Numbered from the stretch's first letter, positions 27,901 through 35,895 are shown. The stretch is DNA of 39,212 nucleotides from Pseudomonadota bacterium (GCA_027365475.1 DAHXNI010000002.1:1-39212); one strand, 5' to 3'. Translations and numbers: made by a program. The notes: generated by a model from the sequence alone, not told the origin.

Positions 27901-28198
27901 GCCGGACATGCGATCCTTGCGCAGAGGCGACATAAACATCGGTGTTGCCCTGGTAAGTGGCCGTAAATGCGATCCATTGGCCATTCGGGGAATAGAGCGG
28001 ACGGGTGAGGTTGCCATGCCCGGTAATGAGCGGATGGGCCACCCCGCCTCTGCGCGGGACCTGCCAGATCATTCCGCCATAAGCGAATGCAATGTGCGTT
28101 GCGGAAAGGGCCGGATCCTCTAGAAGCAGTGGGTGGGCGGCGGCGGTCCTGTAGAGCGAACCGGCGCAAAGGAGCACAATCAGTAACCAGCGACGCAT
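24947..28198 (-). CDS. Tricorn-like S41 serine protease, exported
   Basis: Large protease of the tricorn family, predicted to degrade peptides outside the cytoplasm. From ATG 28198 (GGAGGGG 7 nt upstream) it is 1083 aa; the open frame runs 144 bp further upstream without a better start. Signal peptide MRRWLLIVLLCAGSLYRTAA; two beta-propellers of TolB/PD40 repeats (for example SPNGQWIAF, SPDSRKLVF, SPDSRWIAY, about residues 30-620); a linker; a core domain with LAVGHMFVSGG, whose His fits tricorn His746; a PDZ (about 790-870); and the S41 catalytic region with YSGSGGDALPW (nucleophile Ser) and VEDHGITPTV (charge-relay Glu). Ends near DPELDQAVAVALRLLKEHP as is typical. It stands alone, divergent from arsR. 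Confidence 0.92.
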   Translation of the reverse strand: MRRWLLIVLLCAGSLYRTAAAHPLLLEDPALSATHIAFAYGGMIWQVPRRGGVAHPLITGHGNLTRPLYSPNGQWIAFTATYQGNTDVYVASAQGSHVRRLTYYPGANIAVGWTPNSQNVLFRSARYATSYIPALFTVPVTGGFPRELPLPVGQAGSFSPNGKNLAYVPELQWERFWQHYEGGQQTTIRIARLSDSQVLRIPHGTAEDRNPMWVGHHVYFLSNAPGNFTLYSYNVKTRRIRMRVPRTSFDIISANAGPGAIVFDRFGRIDLYDLKTGQTRRVPITLSGNIPSWRPRFIKAAPYIQDFGIAPDGVRAVFAAFGKIITVPARHGSIENLTTRTGTMDRDPAWSPNGRWIAYFSDRSGEYDLYVRPDDGVGAVRKITLGQRNAFYDHLRWSPDSRKLVFSDQKLNLWYVDLARKDPHPVRIATDRYASPLHAFGARWSPDSRWIAYTVLEPNDLHAIRLYSLSTHQSYAVTHGASDCLYPVFDPDGRYLYFTESTDTALSQGWLDMSSLDHPIRRSVYALVLTRRAPSPVAPRAGFPGLSKHAPVVASSKVGTPVPPVHIDFRGLATRRVVLPIPPANYTGLAVGRSGMLYLRRSPLVPMSQNLGGEGLFAVLRFDLAKRKLKMLVPKTSVFRLAADGRYMLIKEGSHWYVEATTGKLEKHKLPVGEMRVRINPRASWTEMYRDVWRIEHAFFYNPHFDGTPVNQEERFFARYLPGVGSRSGLNLLFREMLSYLAVGHMFVSGGREPHTLKVGVGLLGANYRIRHGRYQVTKILRGGTWNPDLYAPLAQPGLAIRAGDYLLAVNGHPLRATQNIYQVFQGLAHANVILTVGPHPSAEGAHTIVVKTLASEHALRVAAWVDHNIRVVNRLSHGQLGYVYLPNTGAQGFRNFNRYFFSQVNKAGVIIDERFNTGGFLSDYIIQYLKRRPMSLVVTRYGHAYIEPPEANFGPKVMIINRYSGSGGDALPWYFKMDHLGPLVGARTWGGLVGIGGYPVLMDGGRVTAPRWAVEGLHGHFPVEDHGITPTVPVFENPELMRKGQDPELDQAVAVALRLLKEHPLPHYHRAPYRNYHLHLPH

Positions 28199-28361
28199 GG
28201 GTCGTCCCCTCCAGAAGGATGCTTGAATCCTTATCGTAATCGAATGGGCCTCTGCCTTGCACAATGAGTACACCCGGAGCGTCGAGCCGCACCTTGGGCG
28301 GGAGGGACTCCGATCCGGGATCCCCCGCTGGATGCGCGCCATCCAGGATTGCCCGGATCAT

Positions 28362-28381
28362 ACATATGCTTTAACATATAT
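28362..28381. promoter_or_regulatory. Probable ArsR operator
   Basis: Imperfect inverted repeat ACATATG-CTTTAA-CATATAT (six of seven positions pair) in an AT-rich tract 24 bp before the arsR start. ArsR-type repressors bind such AT-rich dyads over the promoter; TATAAA at 28381 could be the -10. Autorepression relieved by As(III) is the expected control. Confidence 0.5.
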
Positions 28382-28404
28382 ATAAATCACGCACCCTGGG
28401 CCCT

Positions 28405-28797
28405 GTGACTTCCCGGATCACGCGCTCCACCACGAAGACCGATGGCCGGGATCCGGTCACCGGCTTCATCAAGGTCCTTTCCGATCCCACTCGGCTTGGG
28501 ATCCTGGAACTTTTGCTCGATCATGGCGAACTCTGTGTATGCGAGCTCACGGCTGCGCTTTGCGTGTCACAGCCAAAAGCCTCCCGCCATCTCGGCCTGC
28601 TGCGGAAAAGGCACCTCATTCTCAATCGGCGCCGGGGGACCTGGATCTACTACCGGCTGAGTCCGAAGCTGGCCAGATGGCAGAAGGAGGTACTCCAAGC
28701 CTGCCGCGGCCATTCTGCCATCGCCCGCTGGCACAGCCCGCTTCCCGCGCACAGCCGAGACAGCTGCACCGTTGGGAAAGGGGCAGCACACACGTGA
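28405..28797 (+). CDS. arsR: ArsR-family arsenic-responsive repressor
   Basis: Winged-helix dimeric repressor of the adjacent arsenite exporter gene. 130 aa starting at GTG 28405. Core: [18 protein letters not shown], the metal-binding ELCVCEL motif (E. coli ArsR ELCVCDL), the recognition helix [18 protein letters not shown] and the wing [13 protein letters not shown]. The cysteine pair in ELCVCEL indicates trivalent arsenic/antimony sensing. About 28 bp before the arsB start chosen here, forming arsR-arsB. No arsC, arsA or arsD accompany them. Confidence 0.92.
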   Translation: MTSRITRSTTKTDGRDPVTGFIKVLSDPTRLGILELLLDHGELCVCELTAALCVSQPKASRHLGLLRKRHLILNRRRGTWIYYRLSPKLARWQKEVLQACRGHSAIARWHSPLPAHSRDSCTVGKGAAHT

Positions 28798-28825
28798 AAC
28801 CACTCCATCCCGGGCGGATGTGATC

Positions 28826-30157
28826 ATGATTCTCGCGCTGGCCGTATTTGGCTTGACTTTGGCACTGGTCATTTTCCAGCCCAAAGGGCTCGGGATCGGC
28901 TGGGGCGCGCTCATCGGCGCCGCCCTGGCTCTTGCGCTCGGCATCATTGAATGGCATGACATCGCAATCGTCTGGCACATCGTCTGGGACGCGACACTCA
29001 CCTTCGTCGCTCTGATCATCATCTCACTCATCCTCGATGAAGCGGGCTTCTTCCATTGGGCCGCACTGCATGTCGCCCAAATGGGGCGTGGCCATGGACA
29101 CAGGCTCTTTCCGCTCGTGATCATTCTCGGCGCACTGGTGGCAGCCTTTTTCGCCAATGATGGTGCAGCGCTCATACTCACGCCTATCGTGCTCGCCATG
29201 CTCTTCGCCTTGGGTTACAGCCCGGAGGCCGCCCTGGCGTTTGTTCTCGCAACCGGATTCGTGGCCGATACGACGTCGCTCCCCCTCGTCATCTCCAATC
29301 TCGTAAATATCGTGAGCGCCGGATTCTTCGGGATTTCATTCGAACGCTATGCCGAAATCATGATCCCTGTCGACCTCGTCTCTCTGACTGCGACGCTCGG
29401 TGTCCTGATGCTCTATTTCGGCCATCGCATTCCCGCTCGATACCAGGTGGCCGAGTTGCAGGCACCCCAGCAGGCCATCCGCGACCCCCTGGTGTTCCGT
29501 GCCAGTTTTCCCATCCTGGGTCTTCTGCTCATGGCCTATTTTGTGACCGCGCCCTATCATGTTCCCGTCTCCGTGGTCACTGGGGCTGGCGCGCTCATTC
29601 TCCTCGCGGTGGCCGGACGCTGGTGGACGGGCGGACGGGGAACTGTCATCAACAGCCGCAAGGTCCTTCGTGAAGCGCCCTGGCAGATCGTCCTCTTCAG
29701 TCTTGGCATGTACCTCGTGGTCTATGGCCTGCGCAATGCCGGTTTGACCCGCGAGGTGGCCGGCGTGCTGGCTGACCTTGGCCGGCATGGCGTCATCGTC
29801 GCAGCCGTGGGAACCGGATTTCTGACTGCGGCGCTTTCCGCCGTCATGAACAATATGCCAACCGTTCTCGTGGGGGCGCTCAGCATCCACCAGGTCACCC
29901 ATTTGACGGGTCCGGTTCGCGAAGCCATGATTTACGCCAATGTGATTGGATGTGATATCGGGCCCAAGTTCACGCCCATCGGGAGTCTCGCCACGCTTTT
30001 GTGGTTGCACGTACTTTCCCGCAAAGGCGAACCGATCTCCTGGAGAACCTATATGCGGGTGGGACTCATCCTCACGCCTCCCGTGCTCCTCATGGCTCTC
30101 CTGGCCCTCGGTACCTGGATACCGATTCTGAGCGCCCTCCGTCAATCCATGCATTGA
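28826..30157 (+). CDS. arsB: Arsenite/antimonite exporter ArsB
   Basis: Inner-membrane arsenite:proton antiporter of the ArsB/NhaD class. From ATG 28826 it is 443 aa with about 12 hydrophobic helices; the start aligns with E. coli ArsB (MILALAVF...[12 protein letters not shown] against MLLAGAIF...[12 protein letters not shown]). The frame is open to a TTG at 28772 inside arsR. Conserved stretches: [51 protein letters not shown] and [20 protein letters not shown]. Without an ArsC here the pair gives direct resistance to arsenite only; arsenate reduction would need another locus. Confidence 0.95.
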   Translation: MILALAVFGLTLALVIFQPKGLGIGWGALIGAALALALGIIEWHDIAIVWHIVWDATLTFVALIIISLILDEAGFFHWAALHVAQMGRGHGHRLFPLVIILGALVAAFFANDGAALILTPIVLAMLFALGYSPEAALAFVLATGFVADTTSLPLVISNLVNIVSAGFFGISFERYAEIMIPVDLVSLTATLGVLMLYFGHRIPARYQVAELQAPQQAIRDPLVFRASFPILGLLLMAYFVTAPYHVPVSVVTGAGALILLAVAGRWWTGGRGTVINSRKVLREAPWQIVLFSLGMYLVVYGLRNAGLTREVAGVLADLGRHGVIVAAVGTGFLTAALSAVMNNMPTVLVGALSIHQVTHLTGPVREAMIYANVIGCDIGPKFTPIGSLATLLWLHVLSRKGEPISWRTYMRVGLILTPPVLLMALLALGTWIPILSALRQSMH

Positions 30158-30179
30158 TCTGCCGGTGGTTTGGCTGCAT

Positions 30180-30680
30180 TCAGGACTTCGAGAAGGGTTT
30201 TTCCCAGACGGGAAGATGATGCGCATTCAAGCCGAGATATTTCCACCCCCGCCGGCTGAGCACCCGCATCATCCCGGGCCGCGCGAGCTTCGTGTTCTCG
30301 CCGACAATCATGGCACCATCCGCCCCCCCCGGTGGCGTCTGGTTTTTCAGCAGGCGCCAGGCACAACGGATGACTTCCTGAGGCAGTCCCGTGGCACGAT
30401 CGGACGCCCGGATAAACAGGCGTAAAAAATAGACGGACCGTTCAAGCCTCACGGATGTGGCCAACTGCGCGGTACACACACCCACGAGGTTTTGATGCTC
30501 GTCGTATATGACATAGACCAGTTCATGCGCCCGTCTTTCTGCTTCCGCGCGATTCTGCAGAGCACCTTCCCGCGCCCAAAACTCGACCACCTGTCGGCGG
30601 AGGTCCTCGGTGGTCACCTGAAACACCGGAACCAGCACGTAACGATGAAAAACCTGTTTGAAATCGTCCAACGCCGTCAT
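30180..30680 (-). CDS. Hypothetical protein, GNAT-like fold possible
   Basis: 166-aa cytosolic protein I do not recognise with certainty. A strand-turn-strand ELVYVIYDEHQNLVGVCTAQLA followed by VYFLRLFIRASDRATGLPQEVIRCAWRLLK has the layout of an N-acetyltransferase core (beta4, then the acyl-CoA-binding loop and helix), but the usual R/QxxGxG/A is not clear. The end is GMMRVLSRRGWKYLG, again as in GNAT proteins. It converges on arsB with 22 bp between and lies downstream of the GST gene by about 110 bp. Confidence 0.6.
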   Translation of the reverse strand: MTALDDFKQVFHRYVLVPVFQVTTEDLRRQVVEFWAREGALQNRAEAERRAHELVYVIYDEHQNLVGVCTAQLATSVRLERSVYFLRLFIRASDRATGLPQEVIRCAWRLLKNQTPPGGADGAMIVGENTKLARPGMMRVLSRRGWKYLGLNAHHLPVWEKPFSKS

Positions 30681-30789
30681 CGCTCTGCTTCCACACTCTT
30701 GTTACTGTTGAACGCCCGGACTACCGCTGCACCCCCACGGGAGCCATCGACATTTCGGGACTCCGTTGATCTTTGCAACACGCGCCCGT

Positions 30790-31428
30790 TCAGGTCTCTA
30801 CCGGTTTCTTGGGTATCAGCGCATCGTCGATCTGGCGCGCCTTCACGGCTGCTGGCCGGCTGCTGATTCGCGCCCAGTAGCGTTCGAAGGCCGGGCGCTT
30901 CTCAATCGTGCCAAACTGCATGCCAAAACCGATGTGCGAACCCAGATAGACATCCGCTGCCGTAAAGGTATCTCCCAAAAGATACTCACCCTGCGATACG
31001 GCATCCTCGAGCACCTCCATGACCCGTTCGTAGGTGCCGTATCCCATCATCCGGTCACGGCCCTCTGGTACCACAAAGCCAAGGGCGTGGTTGCTTACGG
31101 CCGCTTCGACGGGACCGGCTGCGAAAAAAAGCCAGCGGTAATACACACCACGCGCGCGATGACCTGATGGGGGAGCCAGTTTGGCATGGGGAAAAATGTC
31201 CGTGAGATACGCACAGATGGCTGCAGTCTCGGTCACCACGACATCGCCGTGCCGGATGGCTGGAACCTTGCCCATCGGGTTCACGGCAAGATATTCCGGA
31301 GCTTTCAGGGTCGTGTCGTAGTCGAGGAGTACCGTTTGGTAGGGCGCACCCACTTCCTCGAGCATCCACCGGATGATCCGGCCGCGAGACATCGGGTTCG
31401 TGTAAAACGTCAAGGTATCACGGGTCAC
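30790..31428 (-). CDS. Glutathione S-transferase family protein
   Basis: 212-aa two-domain GST. The thioredoxin-like N-terminal half has TFYTNPMSRGRIIRWMLEEVGAPY with a Ser/Tyr active-site region, the cis-Pro in GKVPAIRHGD and the glutathione-binding VVTETAAICAYL. The all-helical C-terminal half has the N-capping box GDTFTAADVYLGS. GTG start at 31428 with AGGAG 8 nt upstream. Conjugates glutathione to electrophiles or acts as a peroxidase; substrate unknown. Has its own extended -10 promoter. Confidence 0.92.
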   Translation of the reverse strand: MTRDTLTFYTNPMSRGRIIRWMLEEVGAPYQTVLLDYDTTLKAPEYLAVNPMGKVPAIRHGDVVVTETAAICAYLTDIFPHAKLAPPSGHRARGVYYRWLFFAAGPVEAAVSNHALGFVVPEGRDRMMGYGTYERVMEVLEDAVSQGEYLLGDTFTAADVYLGSHIGFGMQFGTIEKRPAFERYWARISSRPAAVKARQIDDALIPKKPVET

Positions 31429-31475
31429 AATGACAGCTCCTAGGGTTCAAGTGATCGATGGTCACAAGAATTTGG

Positions 31476-31484
31476 ATTATAGCA
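31476..31484 (-). promoter_or_regulatory. Extended -10 promoter of the GST gene
   Basis: The minus strand reads TGCTATAAT, a perfect extended -10 (TGnTATAAT), about 48 bp upstream of the GST start. The -35 region at 17 bp (CATGCC) is poor, as is common for extended -10 promoters. Confidence 0.55.
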
Positions 31485-31643
31485 TCGCGTTTTCAATCGG
31501 CATGCGCACATGAAGCTGCTCCCGACGCGACATGGCGGAACTCGACAAAAGCGTCGAGTCAGGAAGTATTGGTTTGGGGCATGCATATAAGGTGAGCTCG
31601 ATCCCGGATAGGCCGGATAGCCGGCAATCAAACGGTACGCAAG

Positions 31644-33338
31644 CTACAGCTGTTGCGGGACCTTGGGAAACCGGGTCGACGGTCTCTCAGCAGATACGGG
31701 TGCGATCCGGCCGAGCCAGCGGACCAGATGGCGCATCAGGGTACGATCCAGGAGCGTTCCGGGCAGAGGCAGAGCACAGCCCAAAAGCGGTCCGTGGCAA
31801 CTGACGAGATCGTGCGTCAGATGGGGAATCTCGATGAATGTGGCTGACGGATCAGCGGTCGCGAGCGTTTGTCCGTTCTGAGGGAGCACCTGAATATCGT
31901 CTTTCCCTTGGATGATGAGGACCGGCAGCTGTCGCAGCCGTTTGATGAGCAGAACTGGATCCTGAACCAGTTCGCTTCTCAGAAGCCCTGCGGCATGCGC
32001 GAAAAGACGTGCGTAGGAATTGGCGCGTAGCGGGCCCTGCAAGCGCAAGCGATACCCGGGCGTGGCACGGATCGCCCGGAGAGCGGCTTTGAGTCGGCCT
32101 TCCGTCTGGAAAACCTGTCGGGGGCGGGCTCCCCGTAATCTGGCCTGCATGGCAATCTGACTTTCAAGCACCCGTTCGAGCGGAAGGCCGGGTGACTCAA
32201 GAAGGACCATGGCTCTCACTCCGAGATTGGGAGCTGCATCAAGGGCAATAAGCCCACCTTCCGAATGCCCCATGAGCACGATCTGACGGGGATTGATGCC
32301 GGGTTCATGGCGCAAAAAAGTCACGAGATCCCGCACGTTTTGTGCGTAGGTGGCCAGTGTGACCCGGTTCGCGTCCCCTGTGCTGGGAGGGATACCGAGC
32401 TTGCTGTAACGGAGTACCGCATAGCCCCGGCAACTCAGCGTATCGGCCAGCTGCTCATACAAGTCGTCTTCCAGGATCCCCGCCGCGTTACCGTTTTCAT
32501 CTACGGGGCCGGAGCCGGGAAGCAGAAGAATCGCTGGCACTAGACCTGGCCGACGGGGTCGAGAGAGTATGCCCGCAAGGACCACGCCCGTCGTGTGAAC
32601 ATGGATTGTTGTGGAGGTCAGGCAGGCTTGTTTGTCTTGCAGCCATTGTGCAAGCTTCTTGGGAGTCGATCCGGGTCTGCGTGCGCCCAGAAGAAAACGG
32701 ATCGGGCCCTGCTTGAGTTCGACGATCTCATGGGTCCGGGTTTGAACCCAAAGGCTGAGAGGAATCCGGGTCGTGCCTATTTTAAGCAAGCCCTGAAGCC
32801 GATGAGTCATGAAGTTCGTGGAACCGCGCTTCAGCACACCAACTCCCACGGGTGTAAGGGTGAGATGGGAAAAAACGGCCACCTGTGGGGTGAAAACCAG
32901 AAATCGCTGAGCAATCGGCTGGGAATAGTTGACTTGGTCAACCAGCACCTGGAATCCGTCGATCAGATTGTTGTCGATGACATAGACTGGGCGGGCCGGC
33001 CTTGGCCATGAAAGCCGTCTCGTCTCATTCCCCCGATGGATGATTTCCTGGATCCGGGTGGATCCGAACCGCACATGGATGTGGACGGGCCTACCCTCTA
33101 CGGCACCCGCCAATCGGTAAGTCAAAGCTTGTCCGTGCAGTCCGACACGCAAGCGATCGCGCCATTGGAAAGCTCCTCGAACCTGGCTATTTCCCCCAAA
33201 AAGGAGACCCGATCCGAGCTTTTGGACGCTGACCACTGCGGATCCGATCTGCATCGGACCCTCGTCAATCCTATAGCTTTTCGACCAGGCGACAATCGGA
33301 CAGGCCAGCAAGACCAGAAAAAGGCAATAACGCTTCAT
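31644..33338 (-). CDS. Exported alpha/beta hydrolase
   Basis: 564-aa serine hydrolase with signal peptide MKRYCLFLVLLACPIVAW; ATG 33338 has GAGGTG 5 nt upstream. Residues about 20-240 form an N-terminal domain of unknown role rich in beta strands; the alpha/beta-hydrolase domain follows, with an oxyanion-region LLLPGSGPVDENGNA, the nucleophile elbow LMGHSEGGLIALDA, a likely acid in IIQGKDDIQVLP and the catalytic His in IPHLTHDLV. The pattern is that of secreted esterase/peptidase-like hydrolases of the BAAT/S9 type; substrate unknown. It has a near-consensus promoter upstream and is divergent from the TPR-sulfotransferase gene. Confidence 0.85.
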   Translation of the reverse strand: MKRYCLFLVLLACPIVAWSKSYRIDEGPMQIGSAVVSVQKLGSGLLFGGNSQVRGAFQWRDRLRVGLHGQALTYRLAGAVEGRPVHIHVRFGSTRIQEIIHRGNETRRLSWPRPARPVYVIDNNLIDGFQVLVDQVNYSQPIAQRFLVFTPQVAVFSHLTLTPVGVGVLKRGSTNFMTHRLQGLLKIGTTRIPLSLWVQTRTHEIVELKQGPIRFLLGARRPGSTPKKLAQWLQDKQACLTSTTIHVHTTGVVLAGILSRPRRPGLVPAILLLPGSGPVDENGNAAGILEDDLYEQLADTLSCRGYAVLRYSKLGIPPSTGDANRVTLATYAQNVRDLVTFLRHEPGINPRQIVLMGHSEGGLIALDAAPNLGVRAMVLLESPGLPLERVLESQIAMQARLRGARPRQVFQTEGRLKAALRAIRATPGYRLRLQGPLRANSYARLFAHAAGLLRSELVQDPVLLIKRLRQLPVLIIQGKDDIQVLPQNGQTLATADPSATFIEIPHLTHDLVSCHGPLLGCALPLPGTLLDRTLMRHLVRWLGRIAPVSAERPSTRFPKVPQQL

Positions 33339-33459
33339 GAATCACCTCATGCGTCGATTGGATACGAAAGACAGCGCATATGTCCCCCGCCAGGGATGAA
33401 CGGTTTGGCAGCCTTGAAACGGGCCCTTTCTGAGTCCGGGATACGTTTCTATGCTTAGA

Positions 33460-33487
33460 AGTATATCTAACTATATAAATATGTCAA
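33460..33487 (-). promoter_or_regulatory. Near-consensus sigma70 promoter of the hydrolase gene
   Basis: Minus strand: TTGACA (33487-33482), 16-bp AT-rich spacer, TATACT (33465-33460), the best promoter in the window. The start codon is about 120 bp downstream. The spacer contains TATATAGTTAGATATA-like near-symmetric sequence resembling the RND-operon promoter region. Confidence 0.7.
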
Positions 33488-33659
33488 CTGGGCATCCATC
33501 AGGCCGCTTTGTGATCATCATCGCAGGCATGCGGAGTGGGGATAACCGAATCGGAGGACAACACAGCACAGATGAAACTTTCTGAATAGTCTTCCGCACG
33601 ATTGCCCCCGACTGGGCATAATATTTGTCTTGTATCACCACCCTCTCTGCCACCACCTC
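33488..33659. other. Divergent intergenic region
   Basis: Remainder of the 321-bp gap between the hydrolase and the sulfotransferase genes. CATAAT at 33617-33622 may be the -10 for the sulfotransferase gene, without a good -35. Nothing else recognised. Confidence 0.3.
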
Positions 33660-35210
33660 ATGTCCACTCCACCTAGCCAGCCAGCCTCTACCTTCTCCGA
33701 CCGGGAGAGCTCCCTCCCCACAGGAGAGAGCACGGCGGCGGCACAGTATGCTTGGGGCAATGCGCTCCGCAGACGCGGAGACCACAGGTCAGCCGAAGGT
33801 GCTCTACGGGCTGCCCTCGCACTGGATCCAACACTTTTCGATGCCCGGCTCAGCCTCGCCTTCCTATACCGGGATCTCGGCCACTTTGAAGAGGCTGCAT
33901 CGGTCTTCGACCCTTGGATTGAATCGAAGCCTGATGATGCCACCCTTCTCGGACGGGTGGCCCAGCTACTCGATGCACTCGGAGACTCCGGACGCGCGCT
34001 CGCCTGCTACGAACGGGCTATCTCCCTGGACGATACCCTCGCTCCGGCCTGGTTCGAGCGCGGCCGTCTCTTCCTCCAGTTGGGACGTTTCGATGAAGCC
34101 GCCCAAAGCCTCGGTCGTGCGCTTGCCATTGATCCCGAACATGGCGCAGCCTATCTCCTCCTCGTCCAGACCCGACGCTTTACGAGCAGTGACCCCCTGA
34201 TCCCATTTATCGAGAGCTGTGCTGCCCAGGGAAGACATTCTTCTTCCACCCAGGCCTGTCTGCATTTTGCTCGGGGCAAAATCCATGACGATCTCGGCCA
34301 TTGGGAACAAGCCCTAGCCGAAATCGAAGCTGGTAACACCATCCGTCACCAGGAGATCCATTTCGATCGGGCCCATTGCGAAACACGCATGAAACAGCTG
34401 CTCGCCATTCCTCCCGCATTCTGGATTCCACGCGACCCCCTCCCCGGGCAAACCGTGCCCGAGCCTTTTTTCATCGTAGGCCTGCCGCGGGCGGGAACCA
34501 CACTCCTTGAGCGGCTTTTCGCCACTCATCCGGCCCTTGCGACTTCAGGAGAATCCGACGCACTGTCCCTGCTGCTTGAGAGTCTCGGAAGCGTGAACCA
34601 GGGGCAAACATCCCGGAATCCGGATCGAGCGGGTGCCCCGGATCTGCCCGTTACAGAAAGCGTCGAGGCCGTATCCTGCTATCGGATCGAACTCGCCCGT
34701 GGTGTATCGGCTGGAGTGCATTATGTGACCGACAAGAATCCACTCAACTTCTGGCACATAGGCCCGATCCAAATGCTCTTTCCGCACGCACCGATTCTCG
34801 CCGTGGAACGCGACCCTCGCGATGTCCTGATCTCTCTCTATTTTCAAAACTTCGACCGTCCAGAACTCGCATTCTCCTACGCGATCCCCGACATCCTGTT
34901 TTACCTAAACGTCTACCGAACCCTGATGAACCACTGGCAGCACTGCGCGGGAACCCGGCTCCGTACGGTACGCTATGAAACCCTGGTTCATGAGCCCTCT
35001 ACGGTCGTAGATGAGATTTTGGGCTGGCTCGGTCTTGATCCACGCGATGGCCAAAACAGTGTGGAACGCGACCAGACAGTCATCCGGACCGCGAGCGCCT
35101 GGCAGGCACGCCAGCCGGTCTACCAGCGGTCGGTCGGCCGCTGGAAGCCATATGCGCAAAGCCTGCTCAAGCACTACCCGGAACTGGTCCAACTGGGATT
35201 CAGCGCATGA
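33660..35210 (+). CDS. TPR-domain sulfotransferase
   Basis: 516 aa from ATG 33660 (frame open to TTG 33630). The N-terminal 190 residues hold about four to five tetratricopeptide repeats (for example AWGNALRRRGDHRSAEGALRAALALDP, then LSLAFLYRDLGHFEEAASVF). The C-terminal half is a sulfotransferase domain: the 5'-phosphosulfate loop FIVGLPRAGTTLLERLFATHP and the 3'-phosphate motif AVERDPRDVLISLYFQNF, so PAPS is the expected donor. Such fusions are common in proteobacteria and resemble tyrosylprotein or cell-surface sulfotransferases; the acceptor is unknown. Its TGA overlaps the ATG of a second, truncated TPR gene. Confidence 0.9.
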   Translation: MSTPPSQPASTFSDRESSLPTGESTAAAQYAWGNALRRRGDHRSAEGALRAALALDPTLFDARLSLAFLYRDLGHFEEAASVFDPWIESKPDDATLLGRVAQLLDALGDSGRALACYERAISLDDTLAPAWFERGRLFLQLGRFDEAAQSLGRALAIDPEHGAAYLLLVQTRRFTSSDPLIPFIESCAAQGRHSSSTQACLHFARGKIHDDLGHWEQALAEIEAGNTIRHQEIHFDRAHCETRMKQLLAIPPAFWIPRDPLPGQTVPEPFFIVGLPRAGTTLLERLFATHPALATSGESDALSLLLESLGSVNQGQTSRNPDRAGAPDLPVTESVEAVSCYRIELARGVSAGVHYVTDKNPLNFWHIGPIQMLFPHAPILAVERDPRDVLISLYFQNFDRPELAFSYAIPDILFYLNVYRTLMNHWQHCAGTRLRTVRYETLVHEPSTVVDEILGWLGLDPRDGQNSVERDQTVIRTASAWQARQPVYQRSVGRWKPYAQSLLKHYPELVQLGFSA

Positions 35211-35500
35211 ACCAGCCCGGATCCAGCTCCATGCCACAAGCATCCCTCGCCCGGAGCCTGCGCGAGGCCGTAGCACTCATGCAGCGCAGGCGCTACGAGG
35301 ACGCAGAACGGATCTTCACCTCGCTGCCCGCACAACCGGTCGCATCCCCGCCACTTCTCCACTTTGCCGGTCTCAATGCGATCAAACTGGGCCGAAAAAT
35401 ACCCTGTCCAAACCAAGGCATCTCCTGGCGTGCATGCTTCTCGTCAAAGGCGATCAACTGGGTCAAGCCAGTGAACCATCCGTCTCGGTTCCGATCGTGA
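35207..35500 (+). pseudogene. Truncated TPR gene fused to unrelated DNA
   Basis: ATG at 35207 overlaps the sulfotransferase stop (ATGA). Residues 1-62 (LREAVALMQRRRYEDAERIF, then LLHFAGLNAIKLGR) are the beginning of a TPR protein, probably a second TPR-sulfotransferase. From about 35395 the sequence changes to the antisense of an amidase gene, and the remaining 34 codons to 35500 are out-of-context. The gene lost most of its length by a deletion or rearrangement at about 35394/35395. Confidence 0.75.
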
Positions 35501-35715
35501 GAGGGATCAGGTCCGGCCGCGACCGCCACGACCGAACCCGAGCTTGATCAGCAGGCACTTTGGGAGAGGACGTAGGGATTGCGGTAAGCCCGCCCACGGC
35601 CCTCCATCCGCTCGTGGAGTGTGTGGAACGGAAGTTCGTCCACTCACTGAGGTTGGCTTTTCCAAGAATGACTGCACCGGCCTTCTCCAGCCGGGTCAGT
35701 GTCGCCATGACGGTC
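35395..35715 (-). pseudogene. Amidase-signature family gene remnant
   Basis: Minus-strand pieces of an amidase: ATLTRLEKAGAVILGKANLSEW then TNFRSTHSTSGW (about 35715-35600), a shifted frame NPYVLSQSAC*SSSGSVVAVAA that keeps the amidase Gly/Ser-rich region, DLIPLTIGTETDG (about 35510-35480), then directly LTQLIAFDEKHARQEMPWFGQGIF, which belongs near the C-terminus. The N-terminal third, with the first catalytic Lys, and several hundred bases before the C-terminal piece are missing. At least two frameshifts and a stop make it dead. Ends at the junction with the truncated TPR gene. Confidence 0.8.
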
Positions 35716-35807
35716 TCTTGGTACCGCCAACTATGGCAGGGCTCTGGCATAGATCAGCTTGACCATCAAATGATCAGCCCTTTATTATGTAAGTTATTGT
35801 TTTTATT

Positions 35808-35846
35808 GGTGGTCCGTGCAGGAGTCGAACCTGCGATCAATGGATT
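35808..35846 (-). repeat. tRNA-Lys 3'-end fragment, copy A (att remnant)
   Basis: Minus strand reads the T-arm and acceptor 3' strand of a tRNA, GCAGGTTCGACTCCTGCACG then GACCACCA with encoded CCA. It matches copy B over 36 bp with two differences (35811-35846 against 35854-35889). The match stops within the anticodon stem, so the 5' half is absent. Confidence 0.8.
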
Positions 35847-35853
35847 TATTGAT

Positions 35854-35895
35854 GGGCCGTGCAGGAGTCGAACCTGCGACCAATGGATTAAAAGT
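35854..35895 (-). repeat. tRNA-Lys(UUU) 3'-half fragment, copy B (att remnant)
   Basis: Minus strand GACTTTTAATCCATTGGTCGC, then the T-arm, then CACGGCCCA, very close to the 3' half of bacterial tRNA-Lys with anticodon TTT and loop CTTTTAA. The 5' half (D-arm, 5' acceptor) is replaced by unrelated AT-rich sequence, with the break just before the anticodon loop, the usual crossover zone of tyrosine integrases in tRNA genes. No CCA follows. Period to copy A is 43 bp. Confidence 0.8.

Noticed and set aside
31540-31559. Hairpin ACTCGAC/GTCGAGT as a terminator between the GST and hydrolase genes.
   Set aside because: The 7-bp stem has no T-run on either strand and lies upstream of the GST gene, where no transcript is expected to end.
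35808-35895. A functional tRNA-Lys gene.
   Set aside because: Neither copy has a D-arm or 5' acceptor strand; the sequence before the anticodon loop does not pair with the 3' half.
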